Assembly (NCBI GenBank): GCA_905235315.1
Contig: CAJOLG010000067.1
Location: forward strand, 1-8,556
Direction of reading: 5' to 3'
DNA: 8,556 nt
Source of the DNA: an uncultured Solobacterium sp.
GTDB taxonomy: Bacteria > Bacillota_I > Bacilli_A > Erysipelotrichales > Erysipelotrichaceae
Below are positions 1 to 7,029 of this stretch, piece by piece. The position numbers and the translations under genes are program-made. Under the pieces are notes generated by a model. The model was not told where the DNA came from. It made no database searches and was given only the letters and a program-made list of their open reading frames with translations. The first letter of the stretch is position 1, and every line of letters starts with the position of its first letter.

Positions 1-462
1 CATTCCCTGCAGGATACCATTCTGACCTTTCTGTTTGATTTTTCTCTTCCCGGGGCACTGCTTGCGCTGGCCGTCCCGGAAGACTTCCTTCGGGAGTATC
101 TTTCCCTGACGCTGCACGGGTTTGTCTGGCATGCAATTCTGGTGTATATTGCGCTTTCCGTTCTGTACTCCGGCTTCGGTGATTTTTCCCGCCGCGGGTA
201 TTTCCGGGCGGCCGGTCTCTATCTGGGGCTCGCCCTTTGCGCAGTCGGTCTCAATGCGGTGCTTCAGCCGCTGGCCGTTTACGGCGGATCGCCGGATCTC
301 TTCTATCTTTCGCCGTATATAAAAACCGGACAGATATTCTTCCGTGACATCGCAGAACGCTGGGGCATCCCTGCAGAACTGGTGATCTATGTCACGCTGT
401 ATCTGCTGGTATGCGCACTGTTTCATGCGGCAGTCCGGAAATTCCGTCCGGTTTCTGAATGA
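1..462 (+). CDS. 3' end of a multi-pass membrane protein, probably YwaF/TIGR02206-like (partial)
   Basis: The reading frame is open from base 1 and ends at TGA 460-462, giving 153 residues of a protein whose start lies outside the window. The fragment is very hydrophobic, with about four membrane-spanning stretches (roughly residues 5-27, 38-57, 69-92 and 124-146) and a basic C-terminus. The layout of a histidine-containing segment (HGFVWHA, residues 39-45), then a conserved-looking loop (FYLSPYIKTGQIFFRDI, about 101-117), then a last helix resembles YwaF/TMEM164-type integral membrane proteins. That assignment is recognition from memory, not an alignment. No function can be given; another unassigned membrane protein family is possible. 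It converges on the Lrp-type gene with only 15 bases between stop codons, and I see no clear terminator there. Confidence 0.5.
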   Translation, partial: HSLQDTILTFLFDFSLPGALLALAVPEDFLREYLSLTLHGFVWHAILVYIALSVLYSGFGDFSRRGYFRAAGLYLGLALCAVGLNAVLQPLAVYGGSPDLFYLSPYIKTGQIFFRDIAERWGIPAELVIYVTLYLLVCALFHAAVRKFRPVSE

Positions 463-477
463 TTCTGTATTGTCTGC

Positions 478-969
478 TTATGCGGAGATAATCATGCGGT
501 CATCATGGATTTCTTCCTTCATTTCCATCGTGACGCCGTTTACCTTGTATTTTCGAAGAACGAACATCGTAACCGTGGAGGTAACACCTTCGATCGGGGC
601 CAGCTTGGAGCCCACGAAATCTGCAACCTCACGCATGGTTTTGGCATTGATACTGACGAGGAACTCCGAGGTTCCGCTCATCAGATAAAGACCTGAGACC
701 TCCGGGAAACGCGCAATGCGTTCGGCAATCTTGTCATAGCCCGCATCCCGCTCCGGTTTGGCGCTGACACCGATGTACGCATCCACATGCTCGATATTGG
801 CCTTGTCCCAGTTGACAACAGTATGGTAGCCGCAGATAATCTTGTCCTTTTCAAGGGCATCTTTTTCTTTCTGCACTGCTTCCTCGGTTTCGCCGAGGAT
901 ATCCGCAAGATCGGTGATCGTTGCCCGCGGGTCATCCGCAAGCAGATTCAGTAATTTGATGGAATCCAT
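478..969 (-). CDS. Lrp/AsnC-family transcriptional regulator
   Basis: A 163-residue protein, the usual length for Lrp/AsnC regulators, which bind DNA as multimers and respond to amino acids. Residues 1-48 form an N-terminal winged helix-turn-helix, with the recognition region around TITDLADILGETEEAVQ. Residues about 62-142 form the RAM ligand/oligomerisation domain, including the glycine-containing GLYLMSGTSEFLVSI segment (93-107) and the final VTSTVTMFVLRKYK strand. The start is 2 bases after the aminotransferase stop. A purine-rich ribosome binding site (AAGGGGG, about 10 bases upstream) lies inside the end of the aminotransferase gene, so the two are almost certainly co-transcribed. I infer that it senses an amino acid related to the aminotransferase reaction and may regulate its own operon. 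Family assignment is firm; the effector is unknown. Confidence 0.9.
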   Translation of the reverse strand: MDSIKLLNLLADDPRATITDLADILGETEEAVQKEKDALEKDKIICGYHTVVNWDKANIEHVDAYIGVSAKPERDAGYDKIAERIARFPEVSGLYLMSGTSEFLVSINAKTMREVADFVGSKLAPIEGVTSTVTMFVLRKYKVNGVTMEMKEEIHDDRMIISA

Positions 970-971
970 AT

Positions 972-2144
972 TCAGTTTTCCCCCTTATGTTCTTCCAGAA
1001 ACGCCGCAATGCGCTTAAACGCTTCCCGCAGGTGCTCGATACTGTAGGCGTAGCTGATCCGCGCAAACCCTTCGCCCGCACTGCCGAACGCTGTGCCCGG
1101 CACAATTGCCACATGTTTTTCCTGCAGGAGCTTTTCACAGAATTCCTCGCTGCTCATACCGCTTGAAGTGATGTTCGGAAATACATAGAACGCACCTCTC
1201 GGTTCAAATGTTTTGAGGCCCATCTCATTGAGCTTCCGCACACAGTACTGCCGGCGCAGATCATACTGTTTCCGCATCTGTTCGACATCCTCATCACAGT
1301 CGCGCAATGCGGTGACTGCCGCAAACTGCGAGGTGGTCGGCGCGCACATGATGCAGCTCTGGTGAATCTTCAGCATCGCTGCGATCAGCGGTTCCGGCCC
1401 GCAGGCAAAGCCAAGACGCCAGCCGGTCATCGAGAAGGTTTTGGAGAATCCTCCTACCACGATGGTCCGCTCCTTCATGCCGTCAATGGCCGCAATCGAC
1501 TCATACTTCATGCCGTATACGAGCTCGGCATAGATTTCATCCGAAAGCACGACCACATCGGTATCCTTCAGCACTTCCGCAATTTCAACCAGATCTTCAT
1601 GGCGCAGAACCGCACCGGTCGGATTGTTCGGAAAGCCGAGGATAAGCAGCTTGGTTTTCGGGGTAATCGCATTTTTGATCTGTTCTGCGGTGATGCGGAA
1701 ATCATTCTCTTCCAGGCAGGCCACATGGACCGGAACACCGCCGGTCAGCGTGGTGATCGGTTCATAGCTGACGTAACACGGCTCCGGGATGATTACTTCG
1801 TCTCCCGGTTCCACTAACGCCCGGACCGCAAGATCGATCGCTTCCGATCCGCCGACGGTGATGACCGTCTGGTCTGTCTCATAGGAGAGATCAAACTTCC
1901 GCTTCATATACACACAGATCTCTTCTCTTAATTCTTTCAGACCTGCGTTGGCAGTGTATTTGGTATGGCCGATTTCCAGCGAGTGGATCGCCGCATCGCG
2001 GATATCCCACGGCGTCTGGAAATCCGGTTCACCGACACCGAGTGAAATGCATTCCGGCATCTCGGCCGCAAGATCAAAGAACTTCCGGATTCCGGAAGGA
2101 CGCATTTTTACTGCAGCGTCTGACAACAGTTTCTGATAATCCAT
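972..2144 (-). CDS. PLP-dependent aminotransferase, class I/II (fold type I)
   Basis: A complete 390-residue enzyme that should move an amino group between an amino acid and a 2-oxo acid in the cytoplasm. The family landmarks are in order: GVGEPDF (36-42), the TKYTANAG substrate-loop region (61-68), NNPTG (173-177, with Asn174), SDEIY (201-205, with Asp202 for the pyridine nitrogen and Tyr205), the Schiff-base lysine Lys235 in GGFSKTFSMTG, Arg243 in GWRLGF for the PLP phosphate, and Arg362 in ARISYA, which binds the substrate carboxylate. It resembles the PatA/AspB/aromatic group, but the substrate cannot be read from sequence. It is the first gene of a two-gene operon with an Lrp/AsnC regulator 2 bases downstream. 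The start is supported by a weak AAGGTG about 11 bases upstream and by a TATAAT box at 2169-2174, which leaves a short leader. Confidence 0.93.
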   Translation of the reverse strand: MDYQKLLSDAAVKMRPSGIRKFFDLAAEMPECISLGVGEPDFQTPWDIRDAAIHSLEIGHTKYTANAGLKELREEICVYMKRKFDLSYETDQTVITVGGSEAIDLAVRALVEPGDEVIIPEPCYVSYEPITTLTGGVPVHVACLEENDFRITAEQIKNAITPKTKLLILGFPNNPTGAVLRHEDLVEIAEVLKDTDVVVLSDEIYAELVYGMKYESIAAIDGMKERTIVVGGFSKTFSMTGWRLGFACGPEPLIAAMLKIHQSCIMCAPTTSQFAAVTALRDCDEDVEQMRKQYDLRRQYCVRKLNEMGLKTFEPRGAFYVFPNITSSGMSSEEFCEKLLQEKHVAIVPGTAFGSAGEGFARISYAYSIEHLREAFKRIAAFLEEHKGEN

Positions 2145-2168
2145 AGTTTTTTACGCACCTTGCCCTCT

Positions 2169-2174
2169 ATTATA
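2169..2174 (-). promoter_or_regulatory. -10 box for the aminotransferase-Lrp operon
   Basis: On the minus strand this is a perfect TATAAT. Transcription would begin near 2162, giving a leader of about 17 bases before the ATG at 2144. At 16-18 bases upstream there is no good TTGACA (best candidates TTTCGT or GTTTCG). The promoter may therefore be weak or need an activator, possibly the Lrp-type protein of the same operon. Confidence 0.6.
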
Positions 2175-2269
2175 CACATTCCGCACTTGTACGAAACAGC
2201 TTCATAACCCTGACGCGACCCGGCAGGCGCATTTTTTTCTTCCCGGTTTGGCTGAGATTCTGCCCGTTC

Positions 2270-2291
2270 AAAAAACCCGGGAGTCCCCCGG
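2270..2291 (-). terminator. Rho-independent terminator after the GH25 lysozyme gene
   Basis: On the minus strand the sequence CCGGG-GGACT-CCCGG forms a 5-bp all-GC stem with a 5-base loop, followed by G and a run of six T. It lies about 87 bases downstream of the lysozyme stop and closes the CotH-lysozyme unit before the promoter of the aminotransferase operon. The 3' UTR between stop and terminator also holds a small inverted repeat, CCGAT/ATCGG (2308-2325), of unknown role. Confidence 0.75.
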
Positions 2292-2377
2292 ATTCTGTGA
2301 TGGAATTCCGATCTTTCGTTATCGGTCTTTGAAGGGCGTTGTGTCGGGACTGTGCATCCGGCAGCGGCCGCAGGGTT

Positions 2378-3133
2378 CTAGTTTACGAGCAGATCTTCCA
2401 GTTTCTTTGTTTTGTTCAGAACATTCAGATCGATATAGGTTTCTCCGCCGGAATACCCTTTCAGTTCTCCCCGGTTCAGATACTGCCAGATATACCAGTC
2501 ATCCCTGTAGTTCCAGCTTAAGGGCGTGTATAAACTGGACATCCATTTTCTGTATTCGTCAAACTCCCCTTTCAGGTATTTGTCATATACATCAGACCGG
2601 GTGTAAATCATGGGCTTTACACCGTATTCCTGTTCGATGCGTTCCACATACGCACGCAGTTCCCGTACCACATCTTCTTTTTCGGGCGGGTTTTCTTCTT
2701 TGTCACCGTAATACTCCACATCAACGACCGGCAGCAGTCTTCCCTTCAGATCAGGGCCCACCTGCTCAATGAAGTTCTCCGCCTGCGTTTTTCCTTCGCT
2801 GTCATACGAAAAGAAATGATATGCGCCGGAGGGCAGTCCGGCTTCTTCCGCGTTCTTCCAGTTTTCCGCAAACCTGGAATCCTTATGCGTGCTGCCTTCC
2901 GTCGCCTTGATATAGATGAACTCTATATTCTGAGCCTTCAGCACATTCATATCAATGTCCGCCTGATATGCGGAGACATCAACACCGATCGTACTGTTTT
3001 CTTCATTCACAAACCATTTATTGATAAAGACCTTCTTCTGCTTGGCCAGAATAAATACGGTCAGAAAGACCGCCGCAAAAATCACTGCCAATAATCCCAA
3101 TATCATTCCAAACAGTTTTCCGCTTTTTTTCAT
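2378..3133 (-). CDS. Membrane-anchored GH25 family lysozyme (N-acetylmuramidase)
   Basis: A 251-residue protein with a short basic N-terminus, one membrane segment (about residues 8-30) and an extracellular GH25 domain (about 48-240). It should cut the N-acetylmuramic acid to N-acetylglucosamine bond of peptidoglycan from outside the membrane. Family features visible are GVDVSAYQ (50-57, Asp52), YIKATEG (74-80), GAYHFF (103-108), the catalytic pair Asp138/Glu140 in PVVDVEYY, IYT (177-179), YIWQY (214-218) and the terminal IDLNVLN (234-240). No cleavable signal site or cell-wall repeats are seen, so the enzyme probably stays tethered by its N-terminal helix. It starts 72 bases after the CotH-like gene and has only a weak ribosome binding site. 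It is likely a housekeeping or remodelling enzyme and not a phage endolysin, because no holin or phage genes are nearby. Confidence 0.9.
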   Translation of the reverse strand: MKKSGKLFGMILGLLAVIFAAVFLTVFILAKQKKVFINKWFVNEENSTIGVDVSAYQADIDMNVLKAQNIEFIYIKATEGSTHKDSRFAENWKNAEEAGLPSGAYHFFSYDSEGKTQAENFIEQVGPDLKGRLLPVVDVEYYGDKEENPPEKEDVVRELRAYVERIEQEYGVKPMIYTRSDVYDKYLKGEFDEYRKWMSSLYTPLSWNYRDDWYIWQYLNRGELKGYSGGETYIDLNVLNKTKKLEDLLVN

Positions 3134-3165
3134 ATCGCCATGTCACTTCGTAACCAGATCCCGCA

Positions 3166-3193
3166 GCGGGGATGCGCATCCGCACTCCCCCGC
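3166..3193 (-). repeat. GC-rich hairpin between the CotH-like and lysozyme genes
   Basis: GCGGGG (3166-3171) and CCCCGC (3188-3193) can pair. The segment between contains part of a perfect 12-bp palindrome, GGATGCGCATCC (3170-3181). No T-run follows on either strand, so it is not a standard terminator. In the mRNA it lies just upstream of the lysozyme start, which has a weak ribosome binding site. It could affect message stability or the ratio of the two proteins; this is inference. Confidence 0.4.
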
Positions 3194-3205
3194 AGTGTTC
3201 TGTTT

Positions 3206-4642
3206 TTAATCCCGTCTTTCTCCTGCAGGAAGCGCGCCTGCTTCCAAACGCTGTCCTCCGATTTTCAGCACATCAATATCCGAGGCGTTTACCTTATCCT
3301 GATCCGCCTGGTTTTCACTGACCGAAGACAGTGTCCCATCCAGCTGCCGGCGGATACTTTCGGCGCGGCGTTCACAGAACTTCTGCAGGGTTTCACAGCC
3401 GATCCGGAATTCTTCCGCGGAATAGAACGCAGTGGGGTCTTTTTCCACATACGGCTTCAGAAGCGCATACGTCTCATTCAGTTCATTCGCAAACGCACCG
3501 CTTTCAAACCAGGAAGACACAAAGGAATCCATCTCATCATGGTACTGACGGCGATAGGTGTCATCCGCCTCGATCCACCGCCACATAGGGCGTTCTTCTT
3601 CCGCCGGGCCGATCAGCGGCGAATCCATTCCAAGATTAATCAGATCCGTCGGATCATCCAGCGCTTCTTCCCCGACAGCGGCTATGAATGTACCGAATGC
3701 GGAATTGTAATCCCATGGAATCAGCGAGAGCCGGCCGTTGTTTTCATGCAGAACAAGGTTATGCGGCATCTCCCCGGTATAGCTGTCATAGTTCAGCAGG
3801 AAATTATGCACCGCAAAATACCGGATGATTTCCGTTGTGTCCAGATACCTGTTCAGATCTGTTCCTTCCGACAGCGCCTTCATCGCCCGGATGACTGCCC
3901 TGTCATCTTTTTCCGTTGTCTTTGTCTTTGCGTTTTTAAAGATATCGGGGTAGCTTTCCGGATCATCATCGATATACCGGAGGTCTGACCCGAGCGACCG
4001 GCCGCCGACGGTAAGACCGTTCTGGAGAATCTCCTGCACCGCTTCGGGGTTCAGCTCCATGTCTTTGCTTTCAGGTTTGTAGATGACGCCCTTCCCCCGG
4101 AATTCCCGTTCCAGAAAACTCTGGCTTTCATCTTCCACCGCAAGATACAGGCCGCGGTCTTCCCCGTTGACCGTAAGCCAGATATAGCTTACCAGCGGCG
4201 AGGGAACACCGGCATGCGCGAACATGCGGTAACTGAGATAATCCATCATATAAGTCCTGTCACTGAATCCGTTATTCAGATCCAGGGTGTTCAGGCCGTG
4301 AAACGTCTGCCCTTTCTGGAATTTGCCGAAATTCACTTTGAAGCTGTACCGGGAGCTGTCCGGATCCGCCGCCACAAAGAAGAGACTGGAGTTTCCTTTC
4401 GTCGCAAAGGAAACATCATTCAGGGTTTCGCCGTCAATCGTGATATCGGCGTGATATTTCGTCTTCTCTGTCGGATGTTCCAGAAGGTCCTTCCAGTCCG
4501 CCTCCGAAAGATCGATATCGATCTTATGAACAACCCCGGACTGAAACAGCGTCGTTTCATATTCCGGCGCTTTGTCACAGCCGCTCAGAACCGAGCACAG
4601 TATGACGCATATTCCAATCAGAACTGAACGAACTTGTTTCAT
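3206..4642 (-). CDS. CotH-kinase-family lipoprotein
   Basis: A 478-residue exported lipoprotein: a basic, hydrophobic signal peptide ends in the lipobox LSGC with lipidated Cys22. The body matches the CotH kinase family, atypical Fam20-like protein kinases first known from Bacillus spore coats. Family-like features are ATKGNSS (80-86), RTYMMDYLSYRMF (129-141), DRGLYLAVE (162-170), VHNFLLNYDSYTG (278-290) and LSLIPWDYN (305-313). Asp286 and Asp311 are 25 residues apart and probably correspond to the catalytic and metal-binding aspartates. An in-frame ATG 57 bases upstream (4699) lacks a ribosome binding site. The chosen ATG has GGAGG at 4654-4658 and places the signal peptide at the N-terminus. 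The hydrophilic tail after about residue 437 has no recognisable domain. It lies upstream of a membrane-anchored lysozyme, so a cell-surface role is more likely than a spore-coat role here. The substrate is unknown. Confidence 0.85.
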   Translation of the reverse strand: MKQVRSVLIGICVILCSVLSGCDKAPEYETTLFQSGVVHKIDIDLSEADWKDLLEHPTEKTKYHADITIDGETLNDVSFATKGNSSLFFVAADPDSSRYSFKVNFGKFQKGQTFHGLNTLDLNNGFSDRTYMMDYLSYRMFAHAGVPSPLVSYIWLTVNGEDRGLYLAVEDESQSFLEREFRGKGVIYKPESKDMELNPEAVQEILQNGLTVGGRSLGSDLRYIDDDPESYPDIFKNAKTKTTEKDDRAVIRAMKALSEGTDLNRYLDTTEIIRYFAVHNFLLNYDSYTGEMPHNLVLHENNGRLSLIPWDYNSAFGTFIAAVGEEALDDPTDLINLGMDSPLIGPAEEERPMWRWIEADDTYRRQYHDEMDSFVSSWFESGAFANELNETYALLKPYVEKDPTAFYSAEEFRIGCETLQKFCERRAESIRRQLDGTLSSVSENQADQDKVNASDIDVLKIGGQRLEAGALPAGERRD

Positions 4643-4653
4643 TTGTTTCAGAT

Positions 4654-4658
4654 CCTCC
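4654..4658 (-). promoter_or_regulatory. Ribosome binding site that decides the CotH-like start
   Basis: Minus-strand GGAGG, 11 bases before the ATG at 4642. The alternative in-frame ATGs further upstream (4699, 4669, 4660) lack such a site. Starting at 4642 also gives a normal lipoprotein signal peptide. Confidence 0.6.
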
Positions 4659-4734
4659 ATCCTGTTCATTGTCTGCACCGTTCTCCCGGATTGTCCCATA
4701 GAGGGAGTATCCCGGTGCCGGTTGGTTAATTTTC

Positions 4735-4743
4735 AGTATATCA
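4735..4743 (-). promoter_or_regulatory. Extended -10 promoter for the CotH-lysozyme unit
   Basis: Minus-strand TGATATACT combines a TGn extension with the -10 hexamer TATACT. The -35 region is poor (GGTTCT or TTCTTT), which fits an extended -10 promoter. Transcription would start near 4728, leaving about 85 bases before the chosen CotH-like start. Confidence 0.45.
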
Positions 4744-4782
4744 GAACCTTCCTATAAAGAACCGGATCGTCACCCCTGCCGC

Positions 4783-4811
4783 AAAAAAAGATATGCCTCG
4801 CATATCTTTTT
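4783..4811 (-). terminator. Rho-independent terminator after ybaK
   Basis: A perfect 11-bp inverted repeat (4785-4795 with 4801-4811) with loop CCTCG, ending in seven T on the minus strand (4783-4789). It begins just past the ybaK stop codon and closes the transporter-ybaK operon. The plus-strand reading also ends in five T, but no plus-strand gene leads into it. Confidence 0.88.
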
Positions 4812-4814
4812 GTG

Positions 4815-5306
4815 TCAGTCTTCTCGGGTGATGTCCGCAAATTCTGCCTTCACAAGCTCCGCAAGCGCCTGGGGATTCACTTCCACCTGCGCGCCGACTT
4901 TTCCGCCGGAAACACAGATCGTATCAAACAGCACTGCCGTTTCATCGATCCAGGTGCGGAACGGTTTCTTCATGCCCACCGGTGAACAGCCCCCGTGCAC
5001 ATATCCCGTCAGCCCGAACAGTTCTTTCTGCGGAATCATTTCAACGGACTTTACACCCGCAGCTTTTGCGGCTTTTTTAAGATCCAGCTTTGCCTGAACA
5101 GGTACACAGAACACATAGTGATTCCGGTCATCCCCGGCGGTTACCAGCGTTTTGAATACCGCATCGGGATCCTGCCCGCACTTCTGTGCGACCGAGATGC
5201 CGTCGATCCGGCCGTCTTCCGTATCATAGGTATGCATCTCGTACGGTACACCGGCTGTCTCCAGCTGGCGCATCGCGTTGGTTTTAATTTCCTTTGTCTT
5301 TGCCAT
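4815..5306 (-). CDS. ybaK: YbaK-type Cys-tRNA(Pro)/Cys-tRNA(Cys) deacylase
   Basis: A 163-residue protein, the normal length for the YbaK/EbsC family. These free-standing trans-editing enzymes hydrolyse cysteine wrongly attached to tRNA(Pro) by prolyl-tRNA synthetase. The family lysine needed for activity corresponds to Lys52 in VFKTLV (50-55). The substrate-pocket loop GGCSPVGMKK is at 105-114 and the C-terminal VSGGKVGAQVEVNP at 132-145. The ATG comes one base after the TGA of the ATPase gene, without a strong ribosome binding site of its own, which suggests translational coupling. It is the last gene before the terminator, so it should share the T-box control of the importer. Family assignment is secure; substrate specificity within the family (YbaK, ProX or other tRNA-editing relatives) is inferred. 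Confidence 0.9.
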   Translation of the reverse strand: MAKTKEIKTNAMRQLETAGVPYEMHTYDTEDGRIDGISVAQKCGQDPDAVFKTLVTAGDDRNHYVFCVPVQAKLDLKKAAKAAGVKSVEMIPQKELFGLTGYVHGGCSPVGMKKPFRTWIDETAVLFDTICVSGGKVGAQVEVNPQALAELVKAEFADITRED

Positions 5307-5307
5307 A

Positions 5308-6108
5308 TCACTCGCTCAGAAGAATCCGGTCATTGTCGAATTCCTTTCCTGCCTGATCATGGAACATCCGCATCAGATCCTGGATCGTAAGATCCTTCCG
5401 CTCATCCCCCGTGATGTCGACAACGATCCGGCCGTTCGCCATCATCAGGGTGCGGTTGCCGATACTGACCGCCTGTTTCAGGTTATGTGTAACCATCAGA
5501 CAGGTCGTATGGTTCTCCTCCGTGATCTGACGGGTAAGCACCATGATTTTCTCTGCGGCCTGCGGATCCAGGGCAGCGGTATGCTCATCCAGAAGCAGTA
5601 TTTTGGGCGGGACCAGCGTAGCCATGAGAAGCGTCAGGGCCTGACGCTGTCCGCCGGAAAGCGTTCCGACCGGCGTATTCATCCGGTCTTCGAGGCCCAT
5701 ATCCAGCTGTTTCACCTTTTCCCGGAAGAACTCCCGCTCTTTCTTTGTGATGTGGCTGAACGGATTGGTATTAATATCCGCACGCAGATATGCAAGCGCA
5801 AGGTTTTCCAGAATCGTCATATGCGGCGCCGTTCCCTTCAGCGGGTCCTGAAACATCCGGCCGATATATCTGGAACGCACATAGTCCGGTTCGAATGTGA
5901 TATTGCGGCCGTCCAGCAGGATCCGCCCGCTGTCTGCGAGAAACACGCCGGAGATCGCATTGAACAGGGTGCTCTTGCCGGCACCGTTGGAGCCGACGAC
6001 CGTGATGAAATCTCCGTCGTTTACCGTCAGGGAAAGATTGTCCAGCGCCACTTTTTCATTTACGGTTCCGGGATTGAAGACTTTGGAAACATTCTGTATC
6101 TCAAGCAT
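5308..6108 (-). CDS. ABC transporter ATP-binding protein (TrpZ/COG1101-like)
   Basis: A 266-residue ATPase that powers the importer encoded by this operon. All nucleotide-binding motifs are intact: Walker A GSNGAGKST (39-47, Lys45), Q-loop Gln87 in MFQDP, signature LSGGQRQ (150-156), Walker B ILLLDE (170-175, with Glu175 catalytic) and switch His208 in THN. The stretch MFQDPLKGTAPHMTILENLALAY (85-107) is typical of the COG1101 ATPases that pair with TrpX/TrpY-type partners. The gene overlaps the permease gene by 8 bases and is followed one base later by ybaK, so the proteins are probably made in a coupled way. Function as an importer ATPase is firm; the substrate depends on the binding protein. 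Confidence 0.92.
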   Translation of the reverse strand: MLEIQNVSKVFNPGTVNEKVALDNLSLTVNDGDFITVVGSNGAGKSTLFNAISGVFLADSGRILLDGRNITFEPDYVRSRYIGRMFQDPLKGTAPHMTILENLALAYLRADINTNPFSHITKKEREFFREKVKQLDMGLEDRMNTPVGTLSGGQRQALTLLMATLVPPKILLLDEHTAALDPQAAEKIMVLTRQITEENHTTCLMVTHNLKQAVSIGNRTLMMANGRIVVDITGDERKDLTIQDLMRMFHDQAGKEFDNDRILLSE

Positions 6109-7009
6109 CCTGCTTCATCTCCCTTCTGGCTCTGGCCTTTACGGCCATCCCCTCTTTTACGTAAGGGGCGGCAATCGCCGCTGCGACAATCACTGCGGTC
6201 ATCAGTTTCAGGCCTTCGATCGGAATGATGCGGGTCTGAAGAACGATGGCATAAATGAAGCGGTAAATAATATTTCCGACGAGACACGCAATAATATTGC
6301 GGGTGATGGAGCGGCGGCCGTTGATCACCGTTTCACCGATGATCAGCGTCGCAAGACCAATCACCACAATACCGGTGCCGGCATTGATGTCGGCGCTCTT
6401 CTGAAGCTGGCCGGCAAGCGCACCGGAAAGCGCGGTAAAGCAGTTGGCGAACGTCAGGCCGACGGTGATCATCAGCTTCGGATTGATGGAAGATGCACTG
6501 ACCATATCACGGTTGTCTCCGGTTGCGCGGATGGAAAGACCGAGCCGGGTGCGCAGAAACAGCCGCATGATCACCATGCATACAACCGAAATAAACGCGG
6601 AGAGAATGATCGCATACCAGCTTCCGCCGATCCCGGTTGCCCGGAACAGCGTGAAGACCGTCTCCTGTTTGATCAGGCTGACATTGGAGCTCCAGCCCAT
6701 CGCCATCAGGTTGATCGTGTAAAGACCGGTATTGGTGATAATACCGGCAATAATCGAAGGAACACCAAGCCGGGTCTGCAGAAACGCGGTCACAAAGCCC
6801 GCGCACCCGCCGGCGAGAAACGCAAGAAAAAGGCCGAGGATGGGATGGCCTGCGGCGGCGGTGGAAACCGATACCGCCATGCCGAGCACAAAACATCCGT
6901 CGGTCGTAAGATCCGCAATGTCAAGAACCCGGTAGCTCAGGAACAGGGCCAGAGCTACCAGGCTGTAGATGCATCCGAGTGATAAAGCAGTTTGTGCAAT
7001 ATGAAGCAT
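6101..7009 (-). CDS. ABC transporter permease (TrpY/COG4120-like)
   Basis: A 302-residue integral membrane protein with about eight or nine hydrophobic segments; it forms the channel of the importer. The N-terminal region (IYSLVALALFLSYRVLDIADLTTDG, from about residue 14) and the later LGLSIRATGDNRDMVSASSIN (175-195) are typical of the branched-chain/COG4120 permease fold, the latter being the cytoplasmic loop that contacts the ATPase. GGAGG lies 5 bases before the ATG. The gene begins 20 bases after the binding-protein stop and overlaps the ATPase start by 8 bases. A 10-bp palindrome, ATCAGCTGAT (7021-7030), sits in the small gap ahead of it. One permease gene is present, so a homodimer is expected. 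Confidence 0.9.
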   Translation of the reverse strand: MLHIAQTALSLGCIYSLVALALFLSYRVLDIADLTTDGCFVLGMAVSVSTAAAGHPILGLFLAFLAGGCAGFVTAFLQTRLGVPSIIAGIITNTGLYTINLMAMGWSSNVSLIKQETVFTLFRATGIGGSWYAIILSAFISVVCMVIMRLFLRTRLGLSIRATGDNRDMVSASSINPKLMITVGLTFANCFTALSGALAGQLQKSADINAGTGIVVIGLATLIIGETVINGRRSITRNIIACLVGNIIYRFIYAIVLQTRIIPIEGLKLMTAVIVAAAIAAPYVKEGMAVKARARREMKQDA

Positions 7010-7029
7010 TTGATCCTCCGATCAGCTGA

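Noticed and set aside
440..500. A shared terminator between the convergent membrane protein and Lrp-type gene
   Set aside because: I found no stable hairpin with a T-run on either strand in the short gap or its flanks.
2205..2238. A possible plus-strand terminator before the T-run near 2232
   Set aside because: Only a weak 3-bp GCG/CGC stem precedes the T-run, and no plus-strand gene reads into it.
2378..3133. The GH25 enzyme as a phage endolysin
   Set aside because: No holin or other phage gene is nearby, and the protein has a membrane anchor and a chromosomal-type operon partner.
3140..3988. A 282-codon open frame on the plus strand opposite the CotH-like gene
   Set aside because: It is antisense to a gene with clear family motifs and a lipoprotein signal, and has no ribosome binding site I can support.
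5278..6228. A 316-codon open frame on the plus strand opposite the ATPase gene
   Set aside because: It lies wholly antisense to well-supported genes, its translation is rich in Arg, His and Cys without family motifs, and the ATPase frame carries every expected motif.
5897..6982. A 361-codon open frame on the plus strand opposite the permease
   Set aside because: Its translation is low-complexity and rich in Gly, Arg and Asn with no recognisable domain; the minus-strand permease explains the region.
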